6,463 bases of DNA from positions 1 through 6,463 of the forward strand of contig CALDFO010000532.1 of NCBI GenBank assembly GCA_937942205.1. The letters run 5' to 3'. The first letter of the stretch is position 1; each line of letters opens with the position of its first letter. Source of the stretch: an uncultured Alphaproteobacteria bacterium (GTDB lineage: Bacteria > Pseudomonadota > Alphaproteobacteria > Micropepsales > Micropepsaceae). Of the stretch, positions 5,127-6,463 are shown piece after piece. Below the pieces are notes generated by a model that ran no database searches, had not been told where the DNA came from, and saw only the letters and a list, made by a program, of their open reading frames with translations. The position numbers were made by a program, and so were the translations under genes.

Positions 5127-6463
5127 GTGTCATTCGCCGCCGCTTTCCTGGCCCTGGCCCCAATCCTGGCCAGTGCCGCCGCGCAGGCCCAGCCCGCGGT
5201 GCCGCTCGCCCCGCCGACGCCCGCGCCCGTGTCGCCGGTCAATCCGGCGCCGCCCGCCCTCAGCATCGCGCCGCAAATCCTCGGCCCCGCAGATGTCGCG
5301 CTGTACCGCCAGATCATGGCGGCGGAACGCGCGGGCCAGCGCAGCCGCGCCAAGACCCTGGCCACCCAGGTCAGCGACCCCGTGCTGCTGCCCTATGCCC
5401 AGGCCCTGAGCTTCCTGTCCGGCAGCGGCGCGGCAAGCGATCTGGCGGACTGGCTGCGCGAGAACCGCGAAACCGCCATCGCCGACCGCGTCTACCGCCA
5501 GGCGGTGCGGCTCAACACCCGTACCGTCCGGCGCGGCAAGAAGCGCATCAAGGTGGCGGTGGTGACCAATATTCCCGCGCCCGCGGGCGTGGGCAGCCGC
5601 ACCGGCGGCTATGAAGACCAGGAACAGCCGGAACCGACGCCGTCCTCGGACGCCGGAAAACAGGTGATGCCGTCCATCTTCGCCGCCATCCGGGCCGGTC
5701 AGCCCGACCAGGCGCGAGCGCTGATGGACGGCGCGCGCGCCTCGCTGCCGCCGGTGGATGTGGCGATCCTGACCCATCGCATCGCCGCCTCCTACCGCGC
5801 CGAAAGCCGCGACGCCGACGCCTATGCGCTGGCGGTCACGATATCCGATCCGGCGGTGCCGCAATTGCTGTGGGACGCGGGCTTTGCCGCCTATCGCATG
5901 GGCCGCTGGCCCGAGGCCATCCGGCTGCTGGAACAGTTGGCCGAAACGCCCACGGCGCAGAACAACCTGCGGGCGCAAGCCGCGCTGTGGGCGGCGCGCG
6001 CCCATATGCAGACCGGCGATCCCCATAAGGTCATCACCCTGCTGGATTTCGCCGCCGGCAAGCAGCCCAGCTTTTACGGCATCCTGGCCGAGCGCATTCT
6101 GGGCCAGGATACCCAGACCGGATTCGCCGATGCGATCCTCAACCAGGGCGACTTCAACGACCTGATGGCGGTGCCCGCGGCGCGCCGCGCCGTGGCGCTG
6201 TGGCAGATCGGCGAAAGCGAATTCGTGGGCCCGGAACTGAACCGCGCCTTCGTCAACAACAACGAGCGGCTGGACCCGGCGATGGCGGCGCTGGCGCGCG
6301 GCATCGGCGTGCCCAATGTCGAGTTGCGCGCGGCCGAAGCCGGCGCGGCGCGCGGCATCATCCTGACCAGCCTGTTTCCGGTCCCGCCCTACAGCCCCGA
6401 TGGCGGCTATCGCATCGACTCCTCGCTGGTGCTGGCCTTCGCCCGCATCGAGAGCCGTTTTCA
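5127..6463 (+). CDS. Soluble lytic murein transglycosylase (SLT type), C-terminal part cut by window edge
   Basis: The frame stays open from the GTG at 5127 to the window edge: 445 codons plus two bases. The N-terminus is a signal peptide (hydrophobic 3-15) with a likely cleavage after AQA (19-21), so the product is periplasmic. The helical, superhelix-like region (about 50-400, Ala/Leu/Arg rich, for example AAYRMGRWPEAIRLLEQLAE) resembles the ring domain of Slt70-type enzymes. The catalytic SLT domain begins near LFPVPPYSPDGGYRIDSSLV and reaches ARIESRF, where Glu442 is the expected catalytic acid for cleaving MurNAc-GlcNAc bonds to 1,6-anhydro products. A charged, Pro-rich segment interrupts the helical region at 135-180. 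The start is uncertain: the GTG lacks a basic residue and a well-placed ribosome binding site. In-frame alternatives are a TTG at 5103 and an unusual ATT at 5115. Most of the SLT domain lies outside the window. Confidence 0.9.
   Translation, partial: MSFAAAFLALAPILASAAAQAQPAVPLAPPTPAPVSPVNPAPPALSIAPQILGPADVALYRQIMAAERAGQRSRAKTLATQVSDPVLLPYAQALSFLSGSGAASDLADWLRENRETAIADRVYRQAVRLNTRTVRRGKKRIKVAVVTNIPAPAGVGSRTGGYEDQEQPEPTPSSDAGKQVMPSIFAAIRAGQPDQARALMDGARASLPPVDVAILTHRIAASYRAESRDADAYALAVTISDPAVPQLLWDAGFAAYRMGRWPEAIRLLEQLAETPTAQNNLRAQAALWAARAHMQTGDPHKVITLLDFAAGKQPSFYGILAERILGQDTQTGFADAILNQGDFNDLMAVPAARRAVALWQIGESEFVGPELNRAFVNNNERLDPAMAALARGIGVPNVELRAAEAGAARGIILTSLFPVPPYSPDGGYRIDSSLVLAFARIESRF

Noticed and set aside
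5130..6026. 298-codon open frame on the minus strand
   Set aside because: It is antisense to the transglycosylase, which has a signal peptide and SLT motif. The product is Gly/Arg/His-rich with no motif.
1..6463. Search for mobile elements, defence genes, CRISPR arrays, tRNAs or a novel multi-gene system
   Set aside because: No transposase, long terminal inverted repeats, spaced repeat array, tRNA-like fold or toxin/antitoxin-sized gene pair was seen. Nearly all bases are explained by five housekeeping genes with similar composition.

Overview
The window reads as ordinary chromosomal DNA from a high-GC alphaproteobacterium. The evidence is strong G/C at third codon positions, very dense coding on both strands, and four gene families whose sequences look alphaproteobacterial: a uracil-DNA glycosylase with only part of the Fe-S cysteine set, an ETF-ubiquinone oxidoreductase, a TPR lipoprotein next to ispE, and an SLT-type lytic transglycosylase. 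The species cannot be named from this sequence. I saw no insertion sequence, phage gene, CRISPR array, tRNA or rRNA.

Layout. The left two thirds (1-4165) is a tight three-gene minus-strand operon read right to left: ETF-ubiquinone oxidoreductase (4165-2480), an outer-membrane-type TPR lipoprotein (2471-717) and ispE (720-1, cut by the window edge). The first junction is 8 nt, with the ribosome binding site overlapping the upstream stop codon. The second junction is a GTGA start/stop overlap. A short divergent intergenic region (4166-4244) carries two pairs of short direct repeats. To its right, on the plus strand, lie a family-4-like uracil-DNA glycosylase (4245-5078) and, after 48 nt, a soluble lytic murein transglycosylase (from about 5127, cut by the window edge three residues past its catalytic Glu).

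Functions. The genes are housekeeping: electron entry from acyl-CoA and related dehydrogenases into the quinone pool, an envelope TPR scaffold, isoprenoid precursor synthesis (MEP pathway), uracil repair, and peptidoglycan turnover. They share no obvious pathway. From memory, and not checked, similar neighbourhoods recur in Alphaproteobacteria.

I found no support for a new biological system. The points most worth checking are an 11-C homopolymer inside the TPR lipoprotein gene (slippage or assembly error), a 4 x 12 bp repeat and a 16-bp palindrome directly before the ispE start, the loss of two of four Fe-S cysteines in the glycosylase, and unclear start codons for the lipoprotein (TTG) and the transglycosylase.
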